A stretch of 64,000 nt of DNA from positions 124,001 to 188,000 of the forward strand of contig CAMBLG010000004.1 of assembly GCA_945868435.1 (NCBI GenBank), read 5' to 3'. Of this stretch, positions 62,786-64,000 are shown piece after piece. The notes beneath the pieces were generated by a model. It saw only the letters and a list, made by a program, of their open reading frames with translations, was not told the origin of the DNA and searched no databases. The position numbers were made by a program, and so were the translations under genes. Origin of the DNA: an uncultured Lachnospiraceae bacterium. Its GTDB lineage: Bacteria > Bacillota > Clostridia > Lachnospirales > Lachnospiraceae. Numbering within the stretch: the stretch's first letter is position 1; each line of letters begins with the position of its first letter.

Positions 62786-63487
62786 CTACTCCTCAAAAAT
62801 CTGCGACGGGTTCTCCCTAAAAAGTCTCTTTGCCACTCCGTCACCAAGCTTTTTCTCTACGTATGACCGACACTGCTGCATATGGCATGCCCGTCTCTTA
62901 ACTCCATGACTGTCCGAGGCAATCACATCCACATAACCTGCCTGAAGCATTTTCTTGCAATATCGCTTCGGTCCCCGCCCCTCCAGTCCAAGAACGGCAT
63001 CCGCATTCACCTGAATCCATGCCCCAAGCCTGCGCAGTTCATCTGCCCGATCAATATCCTCCGCCATGCAGGCATAGCGTTCTGCATGTGCAATCACGGG
63101 AATAAATCCATGCAACAGCAATTCCTGTGTCATCTGATACAGGTAAGAAAACTCACTGTCATGGGAATACTCACTCAGCACATAGTGTGACGCAGCAAGG
63201 GTTTTGCATCGGCCGCTGCGAAATGCCTCCACAATCCCACTATTCACATGATATTCTGTACCCAGAGCCAACCGTACCCCCAGCTTGTCCGCATAGGGTT
63301 TGAGTTTAAGAAAATGCGATTCAACCACTTCCCTCGGGTAACCAAACATTCCATGCCGATAATGGGGAGTCAAAATCATTGCGCAAATTCCCTGCTCCCT
63401 CGCCAGCTTAAGCATCTCCACGGACTCTTCTATTGTATCCGCTCCGTCATCCACTCCATACAGGAGATGACAATGAATGTCAATCAT
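62786..63487 (-). CDS. CpsB/CapC-type tyrosine phosphatase (PHP domain)
   Basis: The PHP metal sites are visible: MIDIHCHLLYGVDDGAD, LTPHYRHGMF, ALGTEYHV, IPVIAHAERY and VIASDSHGVKRR. This manganese-dependent phosphatase acts on the tyrosine tail of the CpsD kinase. It is the first gene of the polysaccharide operon; AAGGAG lies 12 bases before the ATG, a slightly long spacing. Confidence 0.92.
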   Translation of the reverse strand: MIDIHCHLLYGVDDGADTIEESVEMLKLAREQGICAMILTPHYRHGMFGYPREVVESHFLKLKPYADKLGVRLALGTEYHVNSGIVEAFRSGRCKTLAASHYVLSEYSHDSEFSYLYQMTQELLLHGFIPVIAHAERYACMAEDIDRADELRRLGAWIQVNADAVLGLEGRGPKRYCKKMLQAGYVDVIASDSHGVKRRACHMQQCRSYVEKKLGDGVAKRLFRENPSQIFEE

Positions 63488-63530
63488 CTGGGCATAATAC
63501 TCCTTATTGTATGTATATAATCCTACAATA

Positions 63531-63558
63531 TTATACTATATCGGCTAATTTTACGCAA
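63531..63558 (-). promoter_or_regulatory. Promoter of the polysaccharide operon
   Basis: TATAAT at 63531-63536 and a weak TTGCGT at 63553-63558 on the minus strand, spaced by 16 bp, lie about 45 bp before the phosphatase start. Confidence 0.5.
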
Positions 63559-63596
63559 TGTTTGATAATAAAAACCCCCAAATATAGAAAACCGCC

Positions 63597-63622
63597 CAGT
63601 CATGTGCCAATATACATGACTG
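63597..63622 (-). terminator. Terminator of the uridine kinase gene
   Basis: CAGTCATGT (63597-63605) and ACATGACTG (63614-63622) form a 9-bp stem; on the minus strand GGGCGGTTTTCT follows. Confidence 0.65.
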
Positions 63623-63655
63623 AACGATTACATAAATTTCATATTCGTTTTACTT

Positions 63656-64000
63656 CTACTTCTGCCGAAGCAGATCCTGTATCTTCGTTTTGAAAATGTC
63701 GAAAGCCACATCATTCATTCCACTGTTAATCACAATATCCGCCATGGCCTTGGTCGGCTCCACATACAAATAGTGCATCGGCTTTACTGTATTGACATAC
63801 TGTTCGAAAATTCCCTCAAGGTCCCGACCTCGTTCCCTCATATCCCGGATTGCACGTCGCATGATCCGCTCATCGGCATCCGCCTCTACGAACACTTTAA
63901 TATCCAACAGATCTCGCAGAACTTTATCCTGCAGCACAAGAATTCCTTCAATAAGAATCACCCGCCTCGGTTCAATCGTCACAAACTTGTCAGAGCGGTT
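63656..64000 (-). CDS. udk: Uridine kinase, C-terminal part (5' end outside window)
   Basis: The frame is open to the window edge and about 115 residues are visible: VTIEPRRVILIEGILVLQD, LLDIKVFVEADADERIMRRA, IRDMRERGRDLEGIFEQY, VKPMHYLYVEPTKAMADIV. These are the middle and C-terminal signatures of uridine kinase, which phosphorylates uridine and cytidine. A GTG at 63982 is internal, not the start. The gene lies upstream of, and is probably separately terminated from, the polysaccharide operon. Confidence 0.92.
   Translation of the reverse strand, partial: NRSDKFVTIEPRRVILIEGILVLQDKVLRDLLDIKVFVEADADERIMRRAIRDMRERGRDLEGIFEQYVNTVKPMHYLYVEPTKAMADIVINSGMNDVAFDIFKTKIQDLLRQK

Overview
The window looks like a low-to-mid GC Gram-positive gut anaerobe of the Lachnospiraceae, probably a butyrate producer close to Roseburia/Agathobacter. 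The strongest clue is a butyryl-CoA:acetate CoA-transferase at 49500-50840. Supporting clues are a lysine/alanine-rich DUF6465-type protein, a class B sortase with an SPKTG-type substrate, a CpsB/Wzz/CpsD/LCP polysaccharide cluster, an LTA-synthase-family enzyme and many AGGAGG-type ribosome binding sites. I see no rRNA, CRISPR array, transposase gene, prophage or replication origin.

Layout. 1-1.4 kb: 3' part of a glycogen debranching enzyme. 1.5-1.85 kb: tRNA-Phe and tRNA-Gly behind one promoter. 1.86-2.6 kb: a small operon with an HPr-like protein and a DUF6465-type protein. 2.85-9.5 kb: two conserved hypotheticals, a GH31 alpha-glucosidase, an SH3b protein and a DUF3737 beta-helix protein. 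9.5-21.1 kb: a dense signalling operon with three hybrid histidine kinases, a REC-HD-GYP protein, an orphan solute-binding lipoprotein and a REC-GGDEF protein, all from one promoter at about 21.1 kb. It looks like a self-contained c-di-GMP make/break module fed by phosphorelays. One of its kinases carries a C-terminal DegV (fatty-acid-binding) domain. 21.1-25.0 kb: polysaccharide deacetylase, GH114-like protein, 23S rRNA uracil methyltransferase and a DUF362 protein.

25.1-26.1 kb is the strangest stretch. It holds a ~195-bp interspersed repeat with terminal inverted repeats and GNRA-capped hairpins, of which a shortened copy lies at 1.4 kb and a terminal fragment at 2.83 kb. After it come a palindrome, a near-consensus promoter, a 20-codon ORF and a four-copy, 72-bp-period tandem array in which every unit holds a hairpin. 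Next is a GNAT-RsgA fusion gene.

27.8-38.6 kb shows decay and rearrangement. A GH94 phosphorylase fragment abuts a 5'-truncated nagB, which is followed by intact nagA. A secreted transglutaminase-like protein and two zinc-ribbon/TM/LRR paralogues follow. Then comes a BceAB-like ABC transporter locus whose response regulator is almost gone, whose kinase lacks its N-terminus and H-box region, and whose permease seems to carry an internal deletion.

38.7-46.1 kb: hipBA with clear operators; an acyltransferase with an HTH-AbrB regulator; a set of secreted/membrane proteins beside a divergent HTH gene and Ser/Thr kinase gene; and a XRE regulator with repeated operators. 46.4-50.8 kb: AAA/DUF4143 ATPase, RlmI-type methyltransferase and the CoA-transferase. 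51-64 kb is cell-envelope biology: LTA-synthase-like enzyme, LiaF-like and LytTR pair, Mrp ATPase, signal peptidase I, a GHKL (HSP90-type) ATPase directly behind a class B sortase, the probable sortase substrate, the polysaccharide-assembly operon and the 3' part of uridine kinase.

All family calls come from reading motifs by eye. No database search was run.
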